Made by a program: the position numbers and the translations under genes. A stretch of DNA of 64,000 bases. It comes from Helicobacter_D ganmani. GTDB lineage: Bacteria > Campylobacterota > Campylobacteria > Campylobacterales > Helicobacteraceae. Each line of letters opens with the position of its first letter. The stretch's first letter is position 1. The notes below the pieces were generated by a model. That model did not search any database, was not told where the DNA came from, and saw only the letters and a program-made list of their open reading frames with translations. The DNA lies in the NCBI RefSeq assembly GCF_965138225.1, contig NZ_CBCSAX010000003.1; one strand, written 5' to 3'. Positions 45,070 through 54,524 of this stretch are shown here, piece after piece.

Positions 45070-47027
45070 TTAGTTTCCTTTGTAATGGTATTTGTAGTGT
45101 CATATTTCTTTGGAATATTCATCCAAGTTTTAGCTGCGCGTTTAGCAGTCTCTAAAGCTGCGTCCATTCCACCTGCAAGAGAAAAAAGCCAATATTTATG
45201 TGCATAAAGCCAATCAATTTGTTTGATTTGCTTTTCAATAAGGGTATGCACAGGGCGCACGACAATTTTAGCAAATTCTAATTCTTGATGCACGATGTAG
45301 GATTGCACAGCGTCAATGAAAACTTTAATAAAAGCGTCTTCTAAAAAGAAATTTTTGACATCATCAATTTCCTCTAGCAATTTATCCATTTTGGTAAAAT
45401 TGATTTTTTCTAGTTTATTTTCACGATTCAATCGTTCTAGTTCTTCTGTCATTTTGACAACTCTTAAGAATAGTTTTTCTACCATTTTTTTCTTTTTGTA
45501 GCCATAGTCTAAAAATTCTTTCACTTTTGCTTCCATTTGTTTTTTGTTGGCAGCAATTTCTGCTTTGGTAGGTGGTGTAAGCTGGATAAGAGATTTTTTT
45601 ACTTTTGGTAGGGATTCTAACACTTCTTGGAATGGAATCTCCTTTGTCCCCTCTATCCTCGCTCCTCCCTCTGTGGCATTAATCACTTCTAGTGGATAAG
45701 GTGTTTCGGCAATGTCTTTTTCAAAGAAATTCAAAAACATTTTCCAAACACTGCTTGTTTCTACGAAGCCTTCTCCACCATAAGCAGGGACTAAAATTTT
45801 TTCTAACGTGTTATCGGATTTTTTGTATTGGGATTCGTTTTCGCCAAAAATCGCGTCTTTGGAATGCGTTTTGCCATCAGGTGCAAAGGCTAAATCCTGC
45901 CCGATAAAAATACACCTTTCAAACTTGCTATGCACAATTAATTCATAAGTCATATTTGCGGCACTCATTCCGATTCCTGCATAACCATATTCTTTTAAAT
46001 CAAAAAATCTTGTGTAACCAAATGGGCGCATACTATAAGTTTTTATGCCTTGTGTAATTGCTTTGCTTGTTTCTTGATGCACGATACTTGTAAGCGCGAA
46101 AATAATATTTTTTTGTGCGGATTTTGGAGTTTTTTTGTAAAAATCCGCAGTAGGTTCTACGCGTTCTAAGGTTACAACAATATCGGGTTTAATTCCGTGT
46201 TTAGTGAGAATTGGGAAAGAAGCATCTACGCAAAAAATTGTGAGGTAAGGTGCATATTGCTTTAAAAGAGGTAATTGCTTATAAAGCGAAGGTCCTGTAG
46301 AAACAATCACGGCGGTATTTGTGTTTTTGGCTTTTGAAATAAGCTCTTTCATAGAGGGTGTTGTAATCATTTCGGGTAAGTTTTGTAAATGGTGTTCTAG
46401 CCCGATGAGTGCGTCTGTGGAATCGTTCCCCACAGAAATGACGTGGTGTCCTAGAGAGCGAGTGATGATTGAGTTTAAATTCAAGCATTCTTTATCGTAT
46501 CGTCCATAATAGCTATTGTAAAGATGTAAGTTGTAAATGCGAGAATAAATCCATTGTCCCTCACTTGCCAAATATGAATCTAATTCCCCAAAACTTATTG
46601 TTCCCGTCCAAAAAATCAAAAGTTTTCCCGCTGCAATTTCTGCACTGAAGTCTGCGAAATTTAGCGCAATATAGATGATTTCTAGCTCTGGCTCGAAAAT
46701 AAAAAGTTTTTTTATCGTTTTTGAATTTTCATTGAGTAAGAGACGATAAAAGATTCCATTGCCAAAGCCAAAAAAATAAAAAAACGGATAGAGCTTGAAA
46801 GGTTCAAATTCTTTCATTTTTTCTAATGTTTGCACTAGCGGTTCTTTGGCATAAAGTGCAGTTTTGTTTTCCTTGTCGTAAATATTAATATTCAAAGGGT
46901 CTTGCCCGATATAGACTTCGTATTTTTTATTGGGTTCTAAAATTTGGAGTTGTGCTGCGAGTAAGGGATTGACTTTAAAGAGGGCTTTAAGATTTTTATC
47001 AAAACGGGAATTTAGAGATTGGGACAT
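45066..47027 (-). CDS. maf: Maf (motility accessory factor) flagellin glycosyltransferase
   Basis: 653 residues of the DUF115/MAF family. The central Rossmann-like domain has AVIVSTGPSLYKQLPLL and CVDASFPILTKHGIKPDIVV, where the aspartate-rich site binds nucleotide sugar. Later IFIGQDLAFAPDGKTHS is also a family hallmark. Maf proteins in Campylobacter, Helicobacter and Aeromonas are required to transfer pseudaminic or legionaminic acid to flagellin. It follows flaB on the same strand after a terminator, so read-through may couple them. Confidence 0.88.
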   Translation of the reverse strand: MSQSLNSRFDKNLKALFKVNPLLAAQLQILEPNKKYEVYIGQDPLNINIYDKENKTALYAKEPLVQTLEKMKEFEPFKLYPFFYFFGFGNGIFYRLLLNENSKTIKKLFIFEPELEIIYIALNFADFSAEIAAGKLLIFWTGTISFGELDSYLASEGQWIYSRIYNLHLYNSYYGRYDKECLNLNSIITRSLGHHVISVGNDSTDALIGLEHHLQNLPEMITTPSMKELISKAKNTNTAVIVSTGPSLYKQLPLLKQYAPYLTIFCVDASFPILTKHGIKPDIVVTLERVEPTADFYKKTPKSAQKNIIFALTSIVHQETSKAITQGIKTYSMRPFGYTRFFDLKEYGYAGIGMSAANMTYELIVHSKFERCIFIGQDLAFAPDGKTHSKDAIFGENESQYKKSDNTLEKILVPAYGGEGFVETSSVWKMFLNFFEKDIAETPYPLEVINATEGGARIEGTKEIPFQEVLESLPKVKKSLIQLTPPTKAEIAANKKQMEAKVKEFLDYGYKKKKMVEKLFLRVVKMTEELERLNRENKLEKINFTKMDKLLEEIDDVKNFFLEDAFIKVFIDAVQSYIVHQELEFAKIVVRPVHTLIEKQIKQIDWLYAHKYWLFSLAGGMDAALETAKRAAKTWMNIPKKYDTTNTITKETK

Positions 47028-47075
47028 AGGGATTCCTTAAGTTTGGTGAAAATAAAATACGGAAAAGATTATAGC

Positions 47076-47100
47076 AAAAAAGCCCAAAAAGTTGGGCTTT
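47076..47100 (-). terminator. Rho-independent terminator of flaB
   Basis: A 9-bp stem (AAAGCCCAA with TTGGGCTTT) and a 4-base loop directly follow the flaB stop on the minus strand and run into a U-tract. This is the strongest terminator in the window. Confidence 0.9.
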
Positions 47101-47102
47101 AG

Positions 47103-48686
47103 TTATTGTAAAAGTTTAAGAACATTTTGTTGCACTTGGTTAGCTTGCGCCATTGCAAAGCTTCCAGATTGCGCTAGAATGTTTGTTTTAGAGAAGTTTG
47201 CAGATTCGCTTGCGAAATCCACATCACGGATTTGAGATTCTGCAGATTTGACATTGACTTGTGTTACGGTAATGTTGTTAATGGTTACAACAAGTTGTTG
47301 TTGCACAGAACCCAAATCTGCACGGATTCTATCTAGATGTTCTTGCGCAGATTGTGCCATATCCATAACTGCCATTGCACCTTCCATACTTGTTACACCT
47401 GCTCCGATTCCACCTTTATTGACAAATGCTACTGCAGTATTGTAGTTCGCACCAATCGCAGAGGCAATATCTGCGCCAAACTCTCCATTGACGCTACGGA
47501 GATTGACGGTGTATTGTGCTAATCCAGAGCCTGCTGCAATGTTTGCTGCGCCAGAGTGCAAACCAATTTGAGAGAAATTTGCACCAGAGACTAAAATATC
47601 TCTTGCATTAAGGCGAATCAAGGTTAAGCGTCCAACAATTGCGTGTGTTGTGCCTGAAACTCCAGCAAAAGAACCACCAGCAGTTAGAGGAGCATTTGCA
47701 CTATTGACACCATTAATCACGTGTGAGCCACCATCTACTTGCACAGAAATTGCGCGTCCGTCGTTGCTTGTGAGTTGCAATGCGCCCGAGATACTAAGAG
47801 AGGCTTGCACCCCTGTGCGCTCTTTTTGTGCATTGATTGCAGCAATGAGCTTGCCATCATAGTCGTTTTTCATTACATCGTTGATGTCTCCGATTTTGAT
47901 TCCGTTGATTGTAAGTCCGCGTACGGTTCCAGAACCAATTGCGCCTGCTCCTTGTCCTTGCACGATATAAGTCGCACGCACGCCTAGTGTATCAGAGTTT
48001 TTGTTGATTGCTTCTGCAAGAGCACCGATTCCTGTTCCAGCAGTTGTAGAGATTCTCACAGATTCAATTGCATAGTTGTTTGTGCCATCGGTATTTAAGA
48101 ATCTAAGCGTAACTTCTGTCAAGCTACTTGTTCCAGCACTTACAGACATTTCAGCAGCAGTTTCATAGCGGACATGTCCAATTTTGTGAGAGTTTGTTGG
48201 CTGAATAGAAGCTTTTACTGTGGTGTTAGAATAAGCACCAATTTGGAATTCTTTGTTTGTAAAAGCACCAGAGAGCATTTGTTGCCCGTTGAAGCTTGTA
48301 GTATTTGCAATATTATCCAATTCTTCCATAAGTCTTAAAATATCACTTTGGAGAGCATTTCTTGTTGTTCTAGTTTGTCCGTCTTGTGCAGCTTGTGTTG
48401 CTTTGGTTTTGATTAAATCCAAGATTTTGATTTGCTCGTCCATCGCTTTATCTGCAGTTTGAATCATACCGATTGCGTCATTAGCATTGTTGGTAGCTTG
48501 TCCAAGAGCGGCAGCTTGAGAACGCAAACTATCGGCAATCGCCATTCCTGAAGCGTCATCTGCTGCTTTGTTGATTCGTAAGCCAGAGCTTAATTTCTCT
48601 AGCGATTCTGACATATTGCGATTATTCACAATTCCTGAAGTGTGCGCGTTTAACGCATTCACATTGGTGTATATCCTATAACTCAT
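47103..48686 (-). CDS. flaB: FlaB-type flagellin
   Basis: 527 residues. The conserved N-terminal coiled coil (SESLEKLSSGLRINKAADDA) and C-terminal coiled coil (QIRDVDFASESANFSKTNIL, ending NVLKLLQ) flank a variable Ser/Thr-rich centre that would carry the O-glycans. Details such as AIGMIQTADKAMDEQIKILD, KIGHVR and the LLQ end resemble H. pylori FlaB more than FlaA. A sigma-54 promoter upstream agrees, since flaB is RpoN-dependent in Helicobacter and Campylobacter. It lies beside maf and opposite the glycosylation operon. Confidence 0.9.
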   Translation of the reverse strand: MSYRIYTNVNALNAHTSGIVNNRNMSESLEKLSSGLRINKAADDASGMAIADSLRSQAAALGQATNNANDAIGMIQTADKAMDEQIKILDLIKTKATQAAQDGQTRTTRNALQSDILRLMEELDNIANTTSFNGQQMLSGAFTNKEFQIGAYSNTTVKASIQPTNSHKIGHVRYETAAEMSVSAGTSSLTEVTLRFLNTDGTNNYAIESVRISTTAGTGIGALAEAINKNSDTLGVRATYIVQGQGAGAIGSGTVRGLTINGIKIGDINDVMKNDYDGKLIAAINAQKERTGVQASLSISGALQLTSNDGRAISVQVDGGSHVINGVNSANAPLTAGGSFAGVSGTTHAIVGRLTLIRLNARDILVSGANFSQIGLHSGAANIAAGSGLAQYTVNLRSVNGEFGADIASAIGANYNTAVAFVNKGGIGAGVTSMEGAMAVMDMAQSAQEHLDRIRADLGSVQQQLVVTINNITVTQVNVKSAESQIRDVDFASESANFSKTNILAQSGSFAMAQANQVQQNVLKLLQ

Positions 48687-48724
48687 TATGCATCCTTTGC
48701 AAAAATTTGAATTTGCAGAGGATA

Positions 48725-48741
48725 AAGCAAATGGTGTTCCA
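48725..48741 (-). promoter_or_regulatory. Sigma-54 (RpoN) promoter of flaB
   Basis: On the minus strand TGGAAC-N5-TTGCTT gives GG and GC separated by exactly ten bases, matching TGGCAC-N5-TTGCW. It would start a transcript about 29 bases before ATG, with AAAGGA as ribosome site. FlgR/FlgS control is expected from known Helicobacter regulation. Confidence 0.85.
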
Positions 48742-48887
48742 CTTTTTAAAATTGTGCTTCACAAAAGAGATAATTCTCTGTCGTTGTGAGATTCTGTGAA
48801 GAATTGTGGCAATGTGTAAAACCATAAATACGGAATCTTGCATTGCAGATTTGCAGGGACAAAATAACCAAAATTATTGATTTTAAC

Positions 48888-48914
48888 TAAAGTTTTGCTA
48901 AAATCCGCCGATAT
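48888..48914 (+). promoter_or_regulatory. Near-perfect sigma-28 (FliA) promoter for the glycosyltransferase operon
   Basis: TAAAGTTT-N11-GCCGATAT differs from the E. coli FliA consensus TAAAGTTT-N11-GCCGATAA at the last base only. The start ATG follows 30 bases after the -10. It places the downstream glycan genes in the late flagellar regulon. Confidence 0.85.
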
Positions 48915-48943
48915 TTACAGAATCCTAAAACTAAAGACGAACA

Positions 48944-51016
48944 ATGCAACCTACACAATTAATTGGACAAGAAATTTTAACAAAATTAAAGGCGGTAAGT
49001 TATAAAACAGCACTTGATGAGGTAATCTTGCTGATTCGCTCCCTTGGGAAGCAAGGGCAAGAGGAGCTAGAATCTGCAACGCGCTTAGAAATTATCGCAT
49101 TGTTGCGACAAAAAGCATTAGATTTGATTTATCATAAAGGCGATATTCCTGATTATAATCTTTTATGGTGCTTTGGAATCTTTGGGGGTTGTGGTGCAGA
49201 TTATGAGATTCCACAAGACGCGCGGTTTGATAGCTTCATAGATTTGGTAAGTTATGTCAAAAGCACGGAATCTGACTATGAGCGATTGGTATTTATTAAT
49301 TGTATTAGCGTGGCAATGTTGCTTAGAGGCGATAGGGAAGAGGCGATTAAGTTCTTTTTGCGGCATATTATTTATTTGGATTTGGTTGAGCAATATATGG
49401 AGGGGCTCAATGTCTTTGTGTTAGATTTTTGCTTTTATTATCAACTCCCCATTGATTGGATTTTAAAGATTCAAAAAGAGGCTTTGGAGGAGGAGTATTT
49501 TTGGCAGATTTCTGATAGAAAGAAAAAATCCATTTTTTTATGGAGTATGCATATTTTTTGGAATGTTAAGCATTATTTTAACGATTTGAAATGGCGTGAG
49601 AATTTTCCTGTGTGGCTTGGGGTTTTGAAGCGGCTTTTGGAACGTGGGAATTTGGATTTGGCAATGTATGTGAGCTTTTATATTTACCATAAATTTGGAA
49701 ATTCTGCGCAGACACAAGAGGATTGGCAAGAATATAATGATAAAGTTGTCAAACTTATGGAGCCTTATTATGTGGAGTATGGTAAGACTTTGCCTAAATG
49801 CAAAGAGGCAGTGGATAGGAGTGCGGGACGCAAGGTAAAAATTGGAATCTTAAAGGATAGAATCGTCGCAAATTCGCCCTATAAGGTGGAATATTCTTTG
49901 ATTAAGGCGTTGCTAGGTGAGGAGGAGTTTGCAAGTCAATACGAAATTGTGGTGTATTCTATGGCATATATTCAAAAGAGTATTGATGATATTCCGATTA
50001 TGCAGTCTTTGGTGGAGATTGGTGCGTCTGTGGTAAGTCCCACATTTGGTTTGGTGCAACAACATAGCTACTATGTCCCGCATTTGCAAAAGGCGATGAC
50101 GCTTAGGAATAGAATCCTTGCTGATGAAATAGATATTCTCATCTCCACAGGCACGATTGATGGGAGTGATTTTCTCTTTGCTACAAGAAGCGCACCTAAG
50201 CAAATCTTTTGGAGTCACGGGAATGGTAGATATGATATTGCGGGGATTGATGAGAGGATTTCGCACGCTCCACCAATATCCCCTTATACTTTTAAAAGTT
50301 TTTCTGTTTCTATGGATAGAGATAGATTTTATAATCCACCTCGTGCGCCTGAAGTGATTGCCGCAGAGAAAGCTAAATATCCTATTGAGAAAGACACGAT
50401 TGTGCTAGGTGTGATTGGTAGGCTTGTCAAAGTGGATAGCGATGCGTATTTAGAGGCGATTGCGGAGGTAATGCAAAAGCATAAAAATACGATTTTCATC
50501 GCCGCTGGGGCTGGGAATATCCCCGTGATTAGAGAGAAAGTTGAAAAGCTTGGAATCTCGGAGCGATTCTTTATGCCCGGATTTGTAGATGCACATATTT
50601 ATGGGCATATTATTGATATATTTTGCAATACTTTCCCTTTAAATCAGGGGGAGAGCATATCGGAGTTTGCTAGTAAAGGAAATGGCGCTTATATCTCTTT
50701 GATTCCCTCAATGGAAAAGAGGAGAGAGCAAGTGGATAATAATTTAAAGAATGATTTAAAATTAGCAGCACTTTGGAAAAAGGCTTATGAGAAATTTGGA
50801 ATCCAAATTGATGCAGCCTATGAAGTGGCTCGTAATGGTATTATGGATATTATGCAGCCAGATACTAAAGAGGGTTATATTTATGCGTTAGAGTATTTTA
50901 TCTTACATCAAGATGAAGAAATGAGGCAATTATTTAAGAGTTATATCAGTGCTGCCCATTATGTAAAATGTAAAGAGGGAATAGAATCTTTCGCTAAATA
51001 TATGAGGTTGGCGTAG
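48944..51016 (+). CDS. Large GT-B glycosyltransferase with helical N-terminal domain
   Basis: 690 residues. Residues 1 to about 290 are helical and repeat-like. The rest is a GT-B fold with ILISTGTIDGSDFLFATRSA, WSHGNGRYDI and DTIVLGVIGRLVKVDSDAYL, then AAGAGNIPVI and a late FPLNQGESISEF donor-binding loop. The layout resembles OGT/HMW1C-type protein glycosyltransferases (helical scaffold plus GT-B), so it may act directly on flagellin or extend its glycan. That is inference. The sigma-28 promoter upstream and divergent flaB strongly support a flagellar role. It ends directly against the next gene. Confidence 0.7.
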   Translation: MQPTQLIGQEILTKLKAVSYKTALDEVILLIRSLGKQGQEELESATRLEIIALLRQKALDLIYHKGDIPDYNLLWCFGIFGGCGADYEIPQDARFDSFIDLVSYVKSTESDYERLVFINCISVAMLLRGDREEAIKFFLRHIIYLDLVEQYMEGLNVFVLDFCFYYQLPIDWILKIQKEALEEEYFWQISDRKKKSIFLWSMHIFWNVKHYFNDLKWRENFPVWLGVLKRLLERGNLDLAMYVSFYIYHKFGNSAQTQEDWQEYNDKVVKLMEPYYVEYGKTLPKCKEAVDRSAGRKVKIGILKDRIVANSPYKVEYSLIKALLGEEEFASQYEIVVYSMAYIQKSIDDIPIMQSLVEIGASVVSPTFGLVQQHSYYVPHLQKAMTLRNRILADEIDILISTGTIDGSDFLFATRSAPKQIFWSHGNGRYDIAGIDERISHAPPISPYTFKSFSVSMDRDRFYNPPRAPEVIAAEKAKYPIEKDTIVLGVIGRLVKVDSDAYLEAIAEVMQKHKNTIFIAAGAGNIPVIREKVEKLGISERFFMPGFVDAHIYGHIIDIFCNTFPLNQGESISEFASKGNGAYISLIPSMEKRREQVDNNLKNDLKLAALWKKAYEKFGIQIDAAYEVARNGIMDIMQPDTKEGYIYALEYFILHQDEEMRQLFKSYISAAHYVKCKEGIESFAKYMRLA

Positions 51017-52351
51017 ATGAAGTATTATATCTATGGGAAAGGAGTAAATGGCAAGAGTGTCAGCACATTTTTAGAGATTTATTATCCGCATTGTGTTTAT
51101 AGTTTTATTGATGATAGCAAAGAAGAATCTAGCTTAGAAAATTTACAAAAACAAATCAAACAAGAGGACAAGATTTTAGTTGTTAGCACATTGTATTATG
51201 ATAAAATGATTCACAATTTAAATCAATACCATTTAAAAAATTATGAAAATGGGATTTTATGGTGTGGAGAGGTAATTAATAACAAAATAAAATACATAAA
51301 GAAACCGCATAAAAAATATATCGGATTTGTAATTGAACAATTTACTCAAAAGCACTTTGGCAACTTAGCGCAACAGCTTAAAGATTTGGGATATGAAATC
51401 ATCTATTTTGTAGATAATTTTAAAATGTATGAGAAATATAGCAAGATTGGCTCTTGCTTTTTAGCCTCTAATGCTATTTTATCACAGATTAATACGGTTG
51501 ATATGATGCTGCTAACTAATATCACTGCGACACACAAAGAAGTGATTAGCATCGATTTAACGCACGGATTCCAAGGAGCTACTTGTTATCCATTTTTAGA
51601 ATATACTAAAGCAGAGAGAGATTTTATGAAATATGTTTTTTCTACGACAGATTATATCGTGTGTGGGAGCAAGAAAAATCACCAAGATTATGAGGTGTTT
51701 TTATCTAATATACAAGAAAATTCTAGGCTTTTGGATGTTGGGTATATAAAGCTAGATACTGATGTGGAAGTCTATAATGACTTAGTTAAGAGTAAGTGTG
51801 GGGCAGAATCACAAAACAATATTGTTATTTTTGCTTTCACATTTTTTAATGATATTAAGAGGATTGTTGCTTTAATGGAGCAATGTATTTCTATGGATTT
51901 GCGAGTATTTTTTAAGCCACATAGTTTATATAATAAGGCGATAGTAGATGAGATTAGAATCGCACTAAGTCGTGAGTGCAGAGATTATTTCGTAGAGGAT
52001 ATTGACTATTTAGAAATCTGTTATCATTCTTTATGCTTGATTAGCGAGTGTAGCTCTATGGGATATACTTACCCGCTAACTTCTTGTAAGCCTAGTATAT
52101 GCTTAGATGTTGGGATTAGAAGTGATATGGAGATTATGACTAAGGGTTGCGGAGAGTATTATGATGAGCGTTTAATGTTTATGTGTCAAAACGATAAAGA
52201 TTTATCTAGTATTTTGAGAGAAATTAAACAGATGGGAACAGCCCATTATGCAAGTGTATTAGATTACCAAAAGACAGAGTGTTTCAACTTTGGCAACGCT
52301 ACTAGAAGTCTTATAGAGAAGATTCAAACTATATTGGGAGATAAAAAATGA
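51017..52351 (+). CDS. TagF-like phosphotransferase, intact
   Basis: 444 residues. An N-terminal region (MKYYIYGKGVNGKS then YSFIDDSKEES) is shared with the gene at 54525. The C-terminal GT-B half has RVFFKPHSLYNK (His) and LCLISECSSMGYTYPL, equivalent to the donor-site motifs of CDP-glycerol glycerophosphotransferases. It starts at the base after the previous stop and its stop overlaps the radical SAM gene start (ATGA), so it is part of one operon. Donor unknown. Confidence 0.65.
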   Translation: MKYYIYGKGVNGKSVSTFLEIYYPHCVYSFIDDSKEESSLENLQKQIKQEDKILVVSTLYYDKMIHNLNQYHLKNYENGILWCGEVINNKIKYIKKPHKKYIGFVIEQFTQKHFGNLAQQLKDLGYEIIYFVDNFKMYEKYSKIGSCFLASNAILSQINTVDMMLLTNITATHKEVISIDLTHGFQGATCYPFLEYTKAERDFMKYVFSTTDYIVCGSKKNHQDYEVFLSNIQENSRLLDVGYIKLDTDVEVYNDLVKSKCGAESQNNIVIFAFTFFNDIKRIVALMEQCISMDLRVFFKPHSLYNKAIVDEIRIALSRECRDYFVEDIDYLEICYHSLCLISECSSMGYTYPLTSCKPSICLDVGIRSDMEIMTKGCGEYYDERLMFMCQNDKDLSSILREIKQMGTAHYASVLDYQKTECFNFGNATRSLIEKIQTILGDKK

Positions 52352-53419
52352 TTATAAACATACAAACGACCAACAACTGCAACTACACCTGCGGAATGTG
52401 TCCCTTTCACGGAGGGGGATACAATGGAGACTATTTTGGTGAAAGAGTGGAATGGAAAAAAGAAATGACACTACAACAAATAGAGGAGATTCTAAAAAAA
52501 TCCCAACAACAAGGAGTAGAAAATATTGACTTCACACCCAATGGAGAATTTTTCACTTATAAACAATGGCGAGAAGTGCTTTCTTTGGTTCAAAAATATA
52601 AGATGAAAGCACAACTAACAACCAATGCAGGATTGCTAAACGAACAAGATATTAAAGATGCAGTGGATTTAGGAATCTCTCATATAGCAGTGAGTATTGA
52701 TTCTGTCAATTATGATGTATATAGAATCGTCCGCAAACCTGCTAGCAAACAAGCTTTTGAAAATGCAATTTATGCACCCATATTGTTTAAACAATATGGT
52801 GATACTAGAAGTGTGCGGGGGGGGGGGGCATTTATATGTCCAAGTGCAATTTACAGAGCAGTTTAATGAGACAACAAAGGCAAGAAAGGAATTAGAGGAT
52901 TTGTTAAGTTTTTATCAACCCCATAAACTCAATCAAATTTCAGTGAATAAAATGTTTATAACAACAAAAGAGGGTGTAAGCTATAAGGATTGCAGCAAAG
53001 AGATTCCAAAGTATGTTGTAGGAACTTGCAAAAGCTATGGAGGAAGTTATTTAATCCAAACAGATGGAAGCGTCTTAGGTTGTTGTGGAGAGTTTTATTT
53101 CTATCCACAACTAAAAGATAAGATTCCAAATATTTTTAAGCAAAGCCTAGAGGAATGCAAGAAACAATCCGATTCCTTATATCTTAACAACCCAATCTTT
53201 ATTGATTATTGCAAACACTGCTCTTTATATGCAGTCAATAATGAAGAAGTGCTAGAGAGGAAGTTTATCCACAATGGATATTTTGCAATGCAATATGCCA
53301 CACAGACAAGATATTTTGTGATTCCAGAGTATCTAGCAACTTTACGAGAGGATATTTTACTCTTTATGTATGAGAAAGGCTATGTTGGAGAGATAAAGGG
53401 GTTTGTAAATAAAACTTAA
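52348..53419 (+). pseudogene. Radical SAM enzyme, split by a poly-G tract (OFF phase)
   Basis: The first frame (52348-52866) has the iron-sulfur motif CNYTCGMC (Cys11, Cys15, Cys18) followed by PFHGGGY. At the G12 tract it shifts and ends at 52866. The other frame continues to 53419 with SPASM-like cysteines (GTCKSYGG, VLGCCGEF, YCKHCSLY). At G11 the two join as one protein of about 356 residues. It should use SAM to make a radical; the glycan substrate is unknown. Confidence 0.75.
52817..52828 (+). repeat. Poly-G tract (G12), phase switch of the radical SAM gene
   Basis: Twelve Gs; 11 (or 14) is the in-frame length joining the N- and C-terminal parts. Confidence 0.9.
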
Positions 53420-53440
53420 ATTATTAAAGGAGATTTGAAA

Positions 53441-54367
53441 ATGGGATTCTATCAAGAGGATTATTGGGCGATTGAGTTTTTGCTAGAGAAAGGCTATTTA
53501 CAAAAGGGTTCAAGCGTTATAGAATGTGGCTCTCAAGATTTGCTATGCACTAGAGAGGGTAGAAGCGTGTCTAATAAAGAGCGCAAATCCACTAGAGAGA
53601 TTTTTAAACAATACGGCTTTAAAGATTATGAATGTATCGATATGGATGGGGGGCATAATTCTCTACAATTTGATTTTGGCTTAGATTTAAGGACAGAATA
53701 TCAATATAACAAGCAGTTTGACTTAGTAACTTGTAGAGAATTTGGGCATTGGATATTTGACCAAAGACAGATGTTTGAAAATTTGCATAATTTATGTAAA
53801 ACTGGAGGATATGTGATTTGGCGACCATTCCTTAGCGGCGCATTTGGATATGGATTTTACGCTTATAATCCTAATAAAATCTTGCATTTAATGTTCGCAA
53901 ATGGTTATAAAATGATAAGAGTGTATATTACCGAGCAAATCTATAAAGAAAATGGAGAGTTTGCTGGACGTGATAGGAAGTATCCAAGTTTGCTTTGTGA
54001 GAATGGAGCGGATTTTTTAAATGCTCTTGATATGTATTTGGATAAAGAGGATACTTGGAGAAAAACTTCGCTGAAAGTTGGAATCCCAACAATCAATCCT
54101 ACGATAATATGGCAAAAAACAGAGGATAAGCCTTTTAAATCTCCGCTATATTACTATGATGAACCAGAAAGAACAATTACAAGAAATGCAAAAAGTGTTT
54201 TGCAAAATTGTTTTCCAAGAATCCAAAAGGGTAATGTTGCAATCTTTGGTGCTGCAAGGGCAGGAAATATTGCAAATGAGTTTGCTAAAGCAAGTGGGCT
54301 AAATGTCGCTTGTGTGATTGATGATTATGTAAAATCCGCTGACTTCTGCGGGGGGGGGGGCTTTTAA
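53441..54367 (+). CDS. SAM-dependent methyltransferase with C-terminal Rossmann-like domain, poly-G near 3' end
   Basis: 308 residues as assembled. SVIECGSQDL is motif I-like and FDLVTCREFGHWIFD is the acceptor strand of class I methyltransferases. A second nucleotide-binding segment, NVAIFGAARAGNIANEF then ACVIDDY, resembles the domain fused to sugar methyltransferases. At G11 (54350-54360) it stops after FCGGGGF. At G12 or G9 it would continue as LLIVSFDEFV to a stop at 54510, completing the second domain. ATG 53441 has AAAGGAG before it. Confidence 0.7.
   Translation: MGFYQEDYWAIEFLLEKGYLQKGSSVIECGSQDLLCTREGRSVSNKERKSTREIFKQYGFKDYECIDMDGGHNSLQFDFGLDLRTEYQYNKQFDLVTCREFGHWIFDQRQMFENLHNLCKTGGYVIWRPFLSGAFGYGFYAYNPNKILHLMFANGYKMIRVYITEQIYKENGEFAGRDRKYPSLLCENGADFLNALDMYLDKEDTWRKTSLKVGIPTINPTIIWQKTEDKPFKSPLYYYDEPERTITRNAKSVLQNCFPRIQKGNVAIFGAARAGNIANEFAKASGLNVACVIDDYVKSADFCGGGGF
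54350..54360 (+). repeat. Poly-G tract (G11), candidate phase-variable
   Basis: Eleven Gs in the methyltransferase gene; 12 or 9 extends the protein to 54510, 15 bases before the next start. Confidence 0.88.
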
Positions 54368-54524
54368 TCGTGTCTTTTGATGAGTTTGTGAAAAATTATC
54401 AAGAAAAATGTGATTTTATTTTAGTTGGACCTTGCCAAAGCGGTGAAATAAAGGGAAGGGAAGGACTTAAGATTCAGGTTTGTGCGCTAGATGGCAGTTG
54501 GTTTGTATAGAGGAGGGAACTGTA

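Noticed and set aside
48687..48790. Sigma-28 promoter for the flagellin gene
   Set aside because: No GCCGATA-like element was found on the minus strand; the GG-N10-GC sigma-54 pattern is clear instead.
52697..52816. Separate start for the downstream radical SAM fragment
   Set aside because: The ATG lies inside the conserved first frame with no ribosome site; frame analysis shows the fragment is the continuation of the same gene at G11.
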